64,000 nucleotides of DNA from Ulota crispa (Eukaryota; Streptophyta; Bryopsida; Orthotrichales; Orthotrichaceae), in assembly GCA_963920765.1 (NCBI GenBank), contig OY987243.1:1178001-1242000 (forward strand). Direction: 5' to 3'. The notes under the pieces are model-generated. The model was not told the DNA's origin. It worked only from the letters and a program-made list of their open reading frames with translations, and searched no databases. This document shows, one piece after another, positions 34,735 to 47,636 of the stretch (the first letter of the stretch is position 1; each line of letters opens with the position of its first letter). The position numbers and the translations under genes were made by a program.

Positions 34735-37700
34735 TCATACTAAAATCTTCTTCTTGTTGAAGTAAGCCCCGATTTTGGAGGATAAGTTGAGCTTTCTCGG
34801 CTTCTCCTGGGATGCTGACATGTGGTGGTGGGAGGAGAAGCCCTGAGCGGTGGTGGACGAGTCCCGGGGCGACCTCTCAGAGCGCCCGGGGCTGGCAAAG
34901 CTGGCGAAGGAAAAGGAGGACCGCGACGGGCTGCTGCTACTCGGCGAGTCTTCGAAGGACACGCCGTTCACGCTGCCTTGCCGGTCGCCCGGGCTGAGGA
35001 ACTTTGCCGAGGAGGACTGGTGGCCCTCGTTCACAGCCAAATGCCCCCCCGACTGCGACAGCGCCTTGCGCTCCTGCCGCTTCGCCCGCAGCGCCGCCTC
35101 GCACGAGAACTTGGCGGCCTCCGCTTCCTCACGCTTGTTGATGGCCTCGCTCAGTTCATCGCGGCACGACCGCAGCTCTTTCTGCACGCTGTCCACTCGC
35201 CGCTGCATCTCCCTCTCGCTTGCTTTGGCCGCTTTCACCTGTCCATACAGAGACAGCACCAGCTCGTGAGACACTGTGCTTCTGTGCAGCACTCTGAAGC
35301 GGTGGGCTCAAACTACCCCTGCTCCATCACAGAGGTACTTGCTCACGTACGACGTGACAATCCCAGGGTTGAAACACTCCCTCTTCAAACTTCAAAACTC
35401 TAGTAAGTGTCTAAACGGTATGCATAAAAACAGAGTGGGTTAGATGCAGCTTCACCGTGTCCATCAAGAAAACTTGACTGGAAAATGTTGCTGAGGTGTG
35501 CAACTCTTTCAAAACCCAAATATCTAGCGATAAGAGGATGCTATATGAACTGAAGAGTATTATATACAGTACGTGAAGCTAAGCAAGCTAAGCACTCTAT
35601 GCAATCGAGGAAGCGTAGGTTTTGGACTATTTGCTTACACCAAGGGATTCAGATGAGGTGAAGGATTATGGGTTGTATTCTCTTTTGACCGGCCAATGAG
35701 ACAGTAGGCATCAATACCAACTTGGGATTATAAGCAAGGGAGATGGAAATTTCCAACCAGTATTTCCTATGAGTGTTCATGTTACTGGAGTTCATGGACC
35801 TACATAACTTCAAATGAGGGCACGTTTACATTGAAGACCGTATGCATATGTGCGAAGCACACATCAAGGATTGCTAAGGCCCAAATAGAGAACCGTTTCA
35901 CTAGAATAAGACCAGAAAACTTACATCTTTTATAAAATGTTAGTTCTATGCGAGATGGTTTCTAGGTATACTCAAACAAGCTCAATAGGGAGAGAAGAAA
36001 CCTTCAGAAATTTCGTCCCTAAGTTTCGTTCAATTCTCAAAATACTTGTTTGTCCATGCATCAAAAATTCACGTACATACCAAGGGCTATTAGAGGAAGG
36101 TGACATTTTATCAGGTGAGATACTTTTTCATGCTAAAGATCTTTGAAGGTAGTGGAATGACATAGATTGAGTATTACATGTGGTACGGAAGGATTTTGTC
36201 CCACAAAGTCGACAAACAACGAGGTAATGATATGTGCTCACTACATGCTCTAACACATCACATGCAATACTCAATCTATGGAAGAAGAAAAAATGCAAAC
36301 AAGTGCAGTATGGGTTGTGTTTGTTGAGTACAAGGCAAATGAGGGTGTGCCACAGATGCTTCTAAAAATTGGAGTTGGTTATAGTGAGAATAGGGAACTA
36401 CAATTCCTGGGGGCCGCATGAGTACAGAATTTCCTCTGATGGACACACTCTACAACTACAGAAATTGAACTTATTGTGCCACCTTTTACAAACACGTGCA
36501 AAAGGAAACAGGGAGAATCTCACCTCAGCCACCCCAACGGCCACACGCTTGTTCACAATGTCTTGAAGCTCTTTTGCCTGCGTTTTTAGACTTTGATGCT
36601 CCTCCCAAGATACAAGTGCTTCAACCCCTCCCTCCTCTGTCTCCAAATCACACTCTGGTATCGTCTTCAACCTCATCTGGAGATACAGGTAGCAATCTAT
36701 ATGAATGATCAACGCAAGTCATTGTAATTCCACCATGTCAGCAACGATTACATTTTATGGTTTTCGGTGTCATTCGGTTGCCCCACACTATACTTGAAAA
36801 CGCACATAACAAGATATAGCCAGTCCTTGGGTTATAGCCCGAAATTCTAGAGCATCGTTGTACTAAGAATGCAAGCATGTGCAGAGGCCAACAAGAATGA
36901 GACCGCATTGTGCTAGCAGATTCAACACAAAATAATTGGTTTTTCCAAAAAGTACCACATTTTATCACCTGATTGCCCAACATCCATATAAAGGTGATGT
37001 GAAATTCACTTTGGCAAGCAAAGTGCCGAATCTGCTACACTAATACAGTGTTCCAATGTTGTAAAAGAGACGACAGCTCCAAGCCCTGGTTGAAGACAAG
37101 ATCGACAACATGGACTTGTGTAGCAGTATGACTTGTCCTCACAACAAAATATAGACAACCTGGGCTAAAACGAGCAATGCAGCCAAGTGAACCTGTGCAA
37201 ATGCCCATTCTTCACTTGCTTTGGCTGTCTCAACGTTCAGTTGTAACATCTCCAGCTTCGCTTCCAGCGTATCAATATGGGCTTGCAATTCCCCAACTTC
37301 TTGCCTAGCCTTCTCTGCATCTTTTGTTGCTAAATTTATATTGAAAGAAGCTTCATCAGCCTCGGCCATCACCTGTGCCAACGTCCAGCATTTGGTGCAT
37401 GAGACCTCAACCTCAACCTCAGAACTCATGTTCGTTTCAGTTTATCTACCAATGAATACTTTATACATGGTCTCTGAATACTGCACTTTTAGGAGAATTA
37501 GAATGCAACTCGGTTTGCTAACTAAAAGATTTAAAAACCTAACCAAATTAATAATAGAATCAGCGGTAAGATTGTCACAATTGGGTGGGTCTCATGGATA
37601 CAAATTTCACTCAAGGGAAGGATCAATGAATGAAAATGGAGGAGCGAGATTACCGCAACCTCCCACTGCGTCCTCATCTGGCTCAGCTCCAGTTCATATT

Positions 37701-40700
37701 GCTGCTCCTTCTCTGCCAAAGCGGTTCCATGATCCTCCCGTGCAGCTACCAATTTGGCCTTCGCACTGTCGAGTTCTGCCTTCAAAGACGCCATGGACTC
37801 TGACATGGTCCTCTCCGATTCGGTGACCTTTTCCAGCTTCGCAGTGACTTCGTTTAGGTCCAACCCAAATGCCTTCGCCAGCAAAACATATGATCAATTA
37901 AGATCAGTGAATTGTGTGAAATTTATTACAATCCCAGTTTCTAACATGCAATCCATCACACTTAATGGAACTTGAGCTGGCAGATGAATGTGCTCTATGC
38001 ATTTAGCTCTGTAAACCCTAAAGTTGGCTTCGAGTAGATCATATGAGGATTATCTCCGGTTCGATGTCATGTAGTATTTGAACAACACGGACAACAGACT
38101 GAGTCATTGATCTTTCAGGATATGATAATTTAAACTAGTCATTTCTATAAAGTCGTCAATACGTTAGGGATTAATTATAATCTGTTGCTTCTTAAAGACA
38201 GCAGTGACTTAGCAACCTGAGTTTTGATAGAATGGGCTTAGATAAGTACTTTGTCAACAGGCTTTGAAGCATCTTCGAGATCCGATTTCATCCTTTGCAG
38301 CTTCAAGCTGTAATCCGTAAAGGCCGCTGTACCCCTGGCTTCCCCTTCTTTTGTGGAGGACACTACCTCCGCGTTCTTCACCTCCAACTCAGCATTCTTG
38401 GTCGCCAACTCAGCAGAGAGTGCAGCATTGTCCCCACCCACCCACTCCAGAGCTTCCTTGGCTATGGCCAGTTCAACACTCACTTGCTGCAGATCAGAAC
38501 TTGTCAAAACTAAAGACTCCTTAGCCTTCGCTTCTGAGTCTCTGCATTCGTACAAATGCCTTTCGAGACGCTCAATCTGTGCCTGTGAGCTCGTGACGGT
38601 CTCCCGAAGCTTGGCCTCGGTCTTCTTGATGGCATCCAGCTCAGAGTGAAGGGCATCCAAGCTGGCACGCAACTCAGGGACTACTGCTGCGGTTTCCACG
38701 CTCTGCTTACTCAAGACCATCTGCGCTCTCAGCTCCTCCACCTCCAGAGTCACTGCCTACAATAGTACCAGGAATAAAGGAATGATTGAAACCGGAAGGA
38801 AATCCAAAAACGTGATACACCAATGTCAACGATCATGACAGGCCACGAATCCTCTTACTAACACTACTAACCACTTCTACCAGGGGTTCCTCTGCCTCCC
38901 ACAAGAACAGGAACACGTGGATGCTCCTCTCTCCAGTGGGTTTGCTTGAAACTCCCCAATAATCTCAGGACGAGGTCTTTCATCTTCTAGGGTGGGTAGG
39001 GGGAGTGGGGGGATCTTTTGGTTATAGGATATTATGTATTTCAGTAAACAGAGTGTTTGAAAACTGTACAAGACCATTGAGGACTACGATTTTTAGTAAC
39101 TCAGGCTCACCTGTAACTTGCTTTCTGCTTCTCCGGCCGTTACAAGCTCAGCCTTAGCGGCCTCGAGATCTGCAAGTAGAGTGTTCGCAGCAGCAGCAGC
39201 TTCAGCAGCGTCTTTGGTGGTTACAACTGCAAGCTCAGTTTCAGTCTTCTTCTGAGCTGCAATAGCCTCCTGTAGGCGAGCAATCGTCGTAAGCAACTCC
39301 GAGTTAACGTCCTCCATTTTTTTCTCAGTGGAGGATTTCTCCACCATCAATGCAGAATACTGCACTGATAGATCAGACTGCACTTCGCAAATCTCCTGCT
39401 TCAGACTCCTCACCACTTCCAAAGAGCGTTCAAACTCTAGAGTGGAATCCAGTTGCAGTCGTCGGAACTCGTCGTTGGCATGGACGAGCTCTGCCACAGC
39501 AGCATCATGAAGCTCTTGGACTTGGCTTAGCTCCATCTCAAAAACATCCTTAACATGATCTAGCTCCCTAGAATACTTTCCGTGCTGCCCCTCTAATGTA
39601 GTCAATTCACTCTGCAACCTGGCAATGTCGTTGTAGAGCTCACTGCAAGCAGAGTAATGGCGCGTCTCCAGCTGATGGGTGTCTTCTTTACCCTCGGCAA
39701 GCTCCGCACTTAAATCAGCCCTCTCACCTTTGAGCGTGGCGACTTCGGCCTGCAGCTTCAAATTCTCTTCCTGGGCAATGGCGATGTCAGTCATGAGATC
39801 TTCATGACTGGCGAGATGTTCGACGTCCTGCCGGAAAAGCTCTTCCTTAACACGGAAGAGCTCGGAGGAGCAGCCTTCGTACTTCACATGCACCATGTCG
39901 CGTTCGGCTCTTAGCTTCTCGCTCTGCATCATCGCTTCGGAAAGCTCTGTACGAGTGCTGTAGTACTGACCTATCACCTCTTCCAGTTTTGTTTGCAGCT
40001 CTTTACTCTCTTCCTCCGTCGCTCTGAGCATGATAGCAAACTCTCTCCCCTTTGCGGTCATCTCACCCTGCAGTCTACGAATCTTCTCTTTTGCATCCAC
40101 GGATTCTGCAACTGAAATTTCGTAATCCGCACGAAGAGCTGAAATCTCCTGCTCAAGCTCCGAGGTGGTGGTTTCGTGTAAACCCCGCAGATCCTCGAGG
40201 TCTGCTTGCAATTCCCTTTTTGCAGAAGCAAGTCCGGAGGAGGCGGCTGCATGTTGACTCCGCAGTCGGAGGATCTCCTCTCGCGCTTCCGAAAGCTCGT
40301 TCGCTGAGACTTCCTGCAACCTCCGCTCCGACTGGAGGTCTTCCTGCAGGATGCGAATGTCATCCTTTGCGCGAGCCAGTTCCACAATCCGGCTTTGGGC
40401 AGCAACAAGGTCAGCTTCCAGCCAAGAAATCTCCTCTTTCGCTCTTGCGAGATCCAAGGAGCACGTCCCTTGATTGCTCCATGCGTCGCTGAGCGTAGCC
40501 TGCAAAGTTCGGATGTCTTTCTTTGCATTCTCCAGCTCCACAGTCAGGCTTCCCTGGTGATCGCGCTCAGCCTCGAGCTCGGACTGAAGCCTGCTCGTTT
40601 CCAGTCGAAAATCGAAAGAAGCCGACCTGTGCTGCACTTCGTCAATCTCTTGTTTCGCCCTATCAAGTTCTGCAACGAACCAACCCAGAATAGAAAAATA

Positions 40701-41916
40701 AGTATCAGTGCTGAAAACGAAGCAAAAAATGCCAATTTGTTATAACAAGCGCGCAATTCAGAGCATCCAAATTGTGACAGTCACCTGCACGGAAACCTAA
40801 AAACTAGGACTACTGTAGATATAATGGTTCCGCCATCAGAACCACCATTCGAGAACTAGGATCCCCATAGTGGTCAAGAGGGCCTCATGCCTGGAGAAAC
40901 GCAAGATTGGTAACAATCAATTAAGGATGAACCTCGGACAACCTAGAGCGCATGCCAAATCTAATTTAAAACTCTTATCAACATAACGCTAGTTACGCTA
41001 GTTAATATATTGAAAGGCGTGCTAGTTTGGTAGCACATTAAAGCATGAACAAGTGGGGTACCTGCTGCAAACTTGAAATTAAGGTTCTTCGCAGCTTCAA
41101 GTTCATGCCGAAGTCTGTCAATCTCCGTAGCTAAATCCGAGTGCCCGTCCCTCCAGTTGGGGGGAAGGGGCGTGGACTCCACCTCCACGTCGTCAGAAGC
41201 TGCAAAATGCTCCACCAGCGATATCTGATCCAGCAAGTTCTTTATATTGGTGAACTCTCGCAAAGCCTGAGCCTTGCCAGTCTCCGAAGCCGCCAGTTGT
41301 CGCTTTACCTCCTTTAGCTCCTCGTGTGCGGTTTGGAGTTCCGTTTCAAGGGCGGCGATCTTCTGCAAACGATCCAAGATCGTTCAACGCTCAAGCCATG
41401 ACTCACTTGTGCAATTTTTAGTCACGATTTACTTTCTTTTGTCCAAAGTTCTATAGTTCTTCAACTAACGCATCCAGGGTTCTTCGTAGATTCAGATAAT
41501 GTACAACGTAGTCTTATCTGGATCGTTGCTATTTGATTATATGATCAACTCAAACCATGACCATAGAGGTCCTGTAGTGGTTAAGCAGTAGCGATTCTTG
41601 TAGAAAAACTTATGACCGAAAAAGCCCAATCTCGTCACGATTTTCAATGCAACGGAATCACTGAAAAAAATGCAAGATATAAAAGGTTTTCTCTGTTCTT
41701 TACCTCATCCTGGTGACCAGGACTAACCTTGGTCAAAGAACCTAAATGATGGAATACCGGAGACGGTGGATGGAGCGGTTGGTGGGGTTGATGAAAACTA
41801 TGGGCAGGCTTGGCAGCAGAGTTAGTCGACTTTCCATCTGACACAGTCATCCTGGCTGCTGCTGCTGGCTTCACTTCAGCAGCCACGTAATCTGATTTTG
41901 CGTCTGGCTCCTCCAT
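34735..41916 (-). CDS. Long coiled-coil protein, WEB/PMI family (DUF827-like), 8 exons
   Basis: Exons (minus order) 41704-41916, 41062-41362, 39111-40669, 38250-38756, 37654-37872, 37160-37372, 36524-36676, 34735-35238; 1222 aa; all introns phase 0 except the second (phase 1). Residues 1-71 are Pro/Ala/His-rich. From 72 (KIAALETELQTAHEELKEVK) almost everything to about 1110 is Glu/Leu/Ala-rich heptad coiled coil, with a single 519-codon exon at 172-691. Residues 861-1110 look like the WEB family: AFGLDLNEVTAKLEKV, AKASEEWAFAQV, VSWEEHQSL near 1028 (family: LEEYYSL), KRVAVGVAE and EAEAAKFSCEAALR. The tail is Ser-rich and ends KIGAYFNKKKILV. Known relatives (WEB1, PMI2) act in blue-light chloroplast movement through cp-actin. 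The ICR/RIP ROP-interactor family is the main alternative. The N-terminal domain of classical WEB proteins is not obvious. A 5' UTR acceptor lies at about 41947. Confidence 0.85.
36161..36280. mobile_element. 120-bp inverted-repeat MITE in intron 7 of the WEB gene
   Basis: CATAGATTGAGTATTACATG at the left and CATGCAATACTCAATCTATG at the right form near-perfect inverted ends of about 22 bp. Located inside the 1.28-kb last intron of the coiled-coil gene. No coding content. Confidence 0.75.
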
Positions 41917-41946
41917 GGCTCACTGCCTCAATTCGACCGTCCGTCC

Positions 41947-44375
41947 AAGTCCCTGAATAAACCACATCCCAGGTTGATTAATCTAAGATCCTGACTCACC
42001 ATCGAACTGTGGTTACTATGTGAAACTAGAATGGACCTTTCATAAAGCATCTACATAACGTGAAGTAGTTTCGAGTAAATGTGGGCTGTGGTGAGTACAT
42101 GTACAGGAGCCGAGGAGTCAAACTCTACTCAAATATTTGAGGGCGCTATAAAAAGCAAGACGTCTCCATAAAGATTCCATACAGAAAGGACGTCTACTAG
42201 CCAAGAGACCGAAGAAAAAGGAACTGTGCACTCAAAATCAGCCACAAAGCTGAGCGTGCAAAGAAGCTGTCACGCAGAGCCAGAGCAATTGCTTGACAGC
42301 TGGAGGTGTTTAAATCGTCATTTTAGACACAAAAGGAACTTAGAAATTGTCTTAAACATCTAGTAAGTAATGTCTTACTTTATGAGTCATAGAAAGTGTC
42401 TCACTGAGTGTCTTCAAAAATGTCTTAAAGACCTTACAATGTATCTTATAGAGTATATGCTTTATGTCTTGGAGGTAGTATCATAAATGCATGTATAGCT
42501 TGTCGTGCAACAAATTCTGTTTACTATTCATTGTAAAACAAAGATAATGCTAAATATTCCAGATTGACTATAAAACTACAATTCCTAATCAACATTGATG
42601 AAGCTAGAATAAAAAAGACCAATATGCACTCGTCAGTGGACAAGCATTTCCTGATTCTATCATACATTAATCTTGCACTAATCCTAGAATACATTCAATC
42701 CTACATACAGATGTGTGAATTAAACAAAGAAAATACATTACAAGAACACATTCCAAGTTTGAAATCATAATTTCAAATTTCAAAGGTCTTTCTACCTTCA
42801 TTTTCCTACAAGTCATATCCATGTGTTGATATATCTGCAAACATAATTTCCCACAACAAATAACGAGTTTATAAGTGACACGAATGAGGAATGTTCTATC
42901 TATCAACCTTGTACAGCAAAATCCACACCAAAATGCATCCACGTTAGCATTTGAAGTAGTTTTTACTACAAAAATTTCTTAAATTTTATTCTACTTTATT
43001 GACAATTGGAAAAGGATCTATATAATCAAAGTGCTGAAGCTCAAAGTAAAATCATAAATAAAAATGTTGAAATATCTTGAATGTTGAAATCAAGTATACT
43101 ACTATAGTGCATGACACTAATAACCAACAACTATTGGCCAAACAAGAAATACTAAGGCACAACACATATACTCATTAGCTCAAAAGTAATTCCACCACCA
43201 AGCGGGACAAACCCTCAGCTTAATCTTGGTGGACTCAAATTTTTGATAACTTCTTTTTTGATAAAGCATTAGGCTACCCACTTGAATTGGGAGTTGTTGG
43301 TTAAAAGTGTCATGCACAGTAAAACTATCCCATCAAGTATGCCATCACGTCAACCAAAGTTGCAATAAAACATACCTGATTGATTGAATTGCATCTAAAC
43401 ACAACAAGGATAATCTTTTCCATCAAGTCTGAAGCATTTGAAAGCAATGTATGTGACTAAACCCTGAATCATAAAGCAAAGATCCACAAAATGTACATTA
43501 GTACCAATGGTTTAACTTAGGCATCTTCATTATACTCAAACACAAAACCTTATTGCATGACGTTGAAAAATAACAAATCTCATGCCACAAGCTTACCCTC
43601 TTACTCCAAGAGGTTGAGGTTGAGGATGTGGCACCACTTGTTGACCTTCCATTGCCTAAACTACAAAACGTGACGAAGGCCTTCCATGCCAACTAGAAAG
43701 TACAATACCTTAAACACAATTTCACAAAATTATTCTAGAATTAATTTTACAAAACACCCAAAAAATTAGGTTTTACTGTCCGTAAAAAGCATTTGCTATC
43801 TTATGCTAGAACTTATTTAAGCTTGCACTCTCATCTGATTGGCAAGGTTTATTTTGATTCCTCTAATTTCTTGGTTTTTCAACATCGAAACAAACTTCAT
43901 GTGAAAAAAATGAATCTCTACAACCCGAGCTTCTGGCTTCCATCTGCAATATCTGATCATTTTGACCAACAACCATATTAGTGCTCACTCAAAGAATATG
44001 TGAAGATAAATTTGAAGACCAAGACTTGAACTTCTGCACATTGATACCATTTTCACCTCTTTCACATCATTCATTGAAGAATTAAGGGTTTGAGATTTCA
44101 CTAAATGATAACCTTCAGAGAAATCAGAAGAAGGGTTGAGTCACGCAATTGTAGTTGATGAACTAAAAAGAAACCAAATAACTACGAATAGAATGTTACA
44201 TAGTTACAAAAATGATGTTTGAATCAATTCTAAACTTGATGGTAAAGGAATAGTACGAGAGAAATGGTCCTTCAATTCCATCAATGCCTCAGCAACAAAG
44301 TATGTAACTGGATGAGCACCGAATCGCACAAATCATCGTTTTGACAGTAATAACAGCATGACTCCAGGCATATAC
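41947..44375. other. Upstream region of the WEB-family gene
   Basis: May contain a long 5' UTR intron (acceptor TTATTCAG at about 41947-41954). No supported coding exon. Around 42790-42950 a minus-strand frame faintly resembles retroelement integrase text but is too weak to call. Confidence 0.35.
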
Positions 44376-45400
44376 CTGTGCCACTGTAAAGCATACTCTG
44401 AGAGAGAAGCTCCTTCAGGGTCTGCTTCCGCAAATTGACAGCAACCGCATCCTTATCAGCAGCCACACTCTAGCCCGGGATCACAATGGCTGCAATTACA
44501 ATCAGTTCAAAATTTCAAACAACAGGCCAAAATTTGCATTCAGGATCCTCAATTGAGCACGAAACAAAAAATCATTCTACAAAAACATACAACATGGCTC
44601 TAGATGGACACTTCCCTAACTGCTCATTTTTTAGTTAACGCGGTCCTAGATTAGCATCAAAGCATTCCGTACGAACGTTTCTAAACTCCCTGCAATCGCG
44701 ATCAAGGATCCTAGTAGGTTTAGGGTTTAGCACTAGTGAGGAGAAGTAAAAGAGCCTTTGCAGATCCCCTTTGATCATAAGCAAACACGCAGACATTGAA
44801 TCTGTCTGTCCATAGCAGACCAAATCAACTGTTCGGTGTCAAAAGCGCATTTCTTTAAACAAGCAACACCAAAATCATTCACATGGAAGTAATTGCAGTC
44901 TTATCAACGGACACTCGTGTTTCTAAATCCACAAAGGTAAACAATGACTGTGAGATTGAGACTCAAACTTATTCCGTACTGGTGAGCACAAAAATTGTTC
45001 ACCTTGTTTGCGGAGTGAGGAGGCGCTGGAATCAAGCGTGAACATAAGAGAAAGGGAGAAGAAGACGAGCAGGCGAGCGTGGCGCTTGAGCAAGGAATCG
45101 GGCAGGCTGCAGGGCGAGCAGGCTGGAGCTAGATGAAGCCAAGGCTGCTCGAAGGCGGGAGCGAAAGCTGATAAAGGGGGAGGGACCAAGTGCAAGGGCA
45201 AGCAAGCGGGAGCGAGGGCTGATCGAGGGCGGGGAGAAGCGCCAGGGTGGGCAAGCAAGCAAGCAAGGCGCCTGGAAGGGCGAGCTACAGCAACAGCAGC
45301 AGAGCAGCAGAGGGTCGGGTCGGGTCGGGGAAGGCAAGCAAGTGGCTGGAGGAGGGCCTCGAGCAAGCGACGTAGAAAACTTCCGTCATTGCCACCACTG
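44376..45400 (-). other. GC-rich candidate leader exons on the minus strand
   Basis: A pyrimidine-rich, GC-rich block (minus strand about 45390 to 45008) ends CGCAAACAAG|GTGAAC, a plausible donor. A second block, 44469-44376, follows a CTAG or CAG acceptor and ends CAGTGGCACAG|GTATATG, a strong donor. Its open frame contains AADKDAVAVNLRKQTLKELL, which I do not recognise. It could be the start of an unrecognised gene, or 5' UTR exons of the WEB-family gene; joined to the acceptor near 41947 it is out of frame with that gene's ATG. Not resolvable without transcripts. Confidence 0.3.
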
Positions 45401-47461
45401 GAACCCCTTTTCGCTAAGCCCCTTTCAATTTTTGTCAATTTAGGTCAAAACGTATCATTACAAGATCATAAAAGAAAACAGACAAATGAATACCTAATAG
45501 GGGCTTCAACATCAAGTTTTTCACGTAACATCAAGTTTTTCAGGTGACTCACGTGGCGATTCAACTCAGTGAATTTATCAATGAACTGTGAGGTGACTCA
45601 CTTCTGGAATTCACTCATATTCTAGAAATTCATCTTTACGTGGCTTGTGCACAAAACTCTACTTGAGGTTGACCGCAAACTCATGGGTGTGTTAGATTCT
45701 GGGCAAGCAAGTGAACAAAAATAATTCACTAGTGAGTTGAGATCTTGTGAGGTGAGAAATTTGTAAACCAAACTTTATGTTTGAAACCCCCTAATACTTT
45801 GTATTTCATGTTTGGGGTAACACAATATAAGGAAATTTTGATGAATTCCTTTGAAGTTTGCCTTTGGTTTTTCAAAAATTGCACAAATATCCTCAAACCA
45901 TAGTTTTTAGGAGTTTGTTTTGTTGTGCGTGTCACTTTTTTCATGACCAATGTTGAAGCAAGGAATGTGTTGAAGCACACCGTTCAACAAAATAGAGAAG
46001 AATCAATGTGCACACAAATGAGAAGGAAGTGATATACAATACACAATAAAACAAATGCCTAAAAATCATTGTCCAAGGATATTTGTTCAATTTTGTAAGA
46101 AAAGAATCATCCATACAAATATTGCAAACTTTGAAATTATCCATCAGATTTTCCCTATATTGTATAACCCTCAAAATTGTTGATAAGAAATGATATTTAA
46201 GGTATTTTTTTCAAAAATACATTCAACTTCATGTAAATAAGTGTGGTAGTATTTATTTCACTGAGGTTGCAAATTTGGTTTCCCACGATTATAAATAAGT
46301 GTTTGTACTGCAAAGACCACTGAATAACTAATCATACGCTGGTGCACAAAATCAGGTTGTTGATGTTCGTGTGATATCAACACATCCAAGTAAAGGTTTA
46401 TTATAAAATTACTACTCTTTTAAAGCTTAAGATTTCTTTACAAAGGTATATATTTGTTGAAATTTAAACTAATGTATCAACACATTTCGATACCAAATTC
46501 TTAGAATTTTTATGGTTTTATATTGACTATCATTTGTTTTGTAGATTTTTTTTATAATTCTACCGTTTGATAAAAATTAATATACATTACAAATACCAAA
46601 TTTTATATGTTTTTTTACCAATTGAGTATAAATGAGTACAAATTTGCTCTCAATACAACCTATCAAGATACGTGAATGAGCATATCTTTATGCATATACA
46701 TATACAAGTGCGTTATTTGCATTGGGTATAATTATGTTGTTTAATGCACTTTGAAAGAAGATGTACATAAGTTTATCAAAAAAAGTAGTTCTTGCTATCC
46801 TTGTTTGTTGTAAAGTAAAACATTTGTGTCAAAAGTTCAAGTACAAAACGTATATGTTTTGGAAAACTATCTACAAAAAACAGCTATCTTTGTCATTTAA
46901 TTTCTACACCTAACATCATCTTTGCCTTTTGTGACCCATATTTTTCATCATAAAAATTTGAGCTTTCTCATTTGTTGCCTTTTTTAGCATACTGGTGCAA
47001 AGTGGATGATTACTAGCCTAAAATGCAAAAATATGAAATTTATATATTACGCAATGGTTGATTTGCAAAAGCGCACAAATTATACCATTGCAAAAGCAAT
47101 GAAAACTAATTTATTTTCACAAGAAAACACAAAAAAGTATCAACATTTCAACATGCACTTAGTTTAGAATGTAAAAAAAGAAATGTTTTTGTTATAGAAA
47201 CTAAGTATAGTAAGGTGGTTGCAAGAATGACTTCACGTTTTTGTCTCAAAATGCCTCTTTCTAAGTGTAGTACTGGCAATACTAGTATTGAAAGTACTAT
47301 ATAGCATCCTTGCAGTGGAAATTTGAATCATCCCTTCCATCCCAAATATATTTAGAACAAGGCACGTGCCATGTCTTTTAGGAAGGCCAACTATCAATAA
47401 TGGCAATTCAATGAATGGATGAAAAAAATTCACACCCTTAAATGATGTTAATAGTTAGTGG
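45401..47461. other. Intergenic, no gene seen
   Basis: AT-rich. Contains a direct duplication of ACATCAAGTTTTTCA at about 45510-45542. Nothing else recognised. Confidence 0.4.
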
Positions 47462-47636
47462 TACTAGTAGAAAACTACATTAGAATCCACCAAAAAATGT
47501 AGGGTAGTTTATGTTGAGTTCCATGTTTCTAACGCAAAAATTTGTTGAACAACACAAAATTTTGTGTTGGAAACATGGAACTCAACATAAACTACCCTAC
47601 AATTTTAGTGGATTCTAACGCAATTTTCTTCTAGTG
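47462..47636. mobile_element. 175-bp hairpin MITE, CACTA-like ends
   Basis: The arms of about 70 bp pair closely: left ACTAGTAGAAAACTACATTA, right ending AATTTTCTTCTAGTG. The right end in reverse reads CACTAGAAGAAAA, a CACTA-type terminus; the left first base is T. No matching 3-bp duplication. Shared arm core: GTAGGGTAGTTTATGTTGAG. Confidence 0.75.

Noticed and set aside
37531-37653. In-frame extension of WEB exon 5 past its donor
   Set aside because: A GTAATC donor follows the coiled-coil segment and the extension turns hydrophobic (LLPLILLLIWLGF), typical of read-through into intron.
42667-42960. Copia-type integrase remnant on the minus strand
   Set aside because: Only a vague resemblance; no catalytic residues, LTRs or neighbouring domains could be confirmed.
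44923-45438. 171-aa Pro/Leu/Ala-rich minus-strand open frame
   Set aside because: Low-complexity translation of a CT-rich GC block, more likely a leader exon; no recognisable domain.
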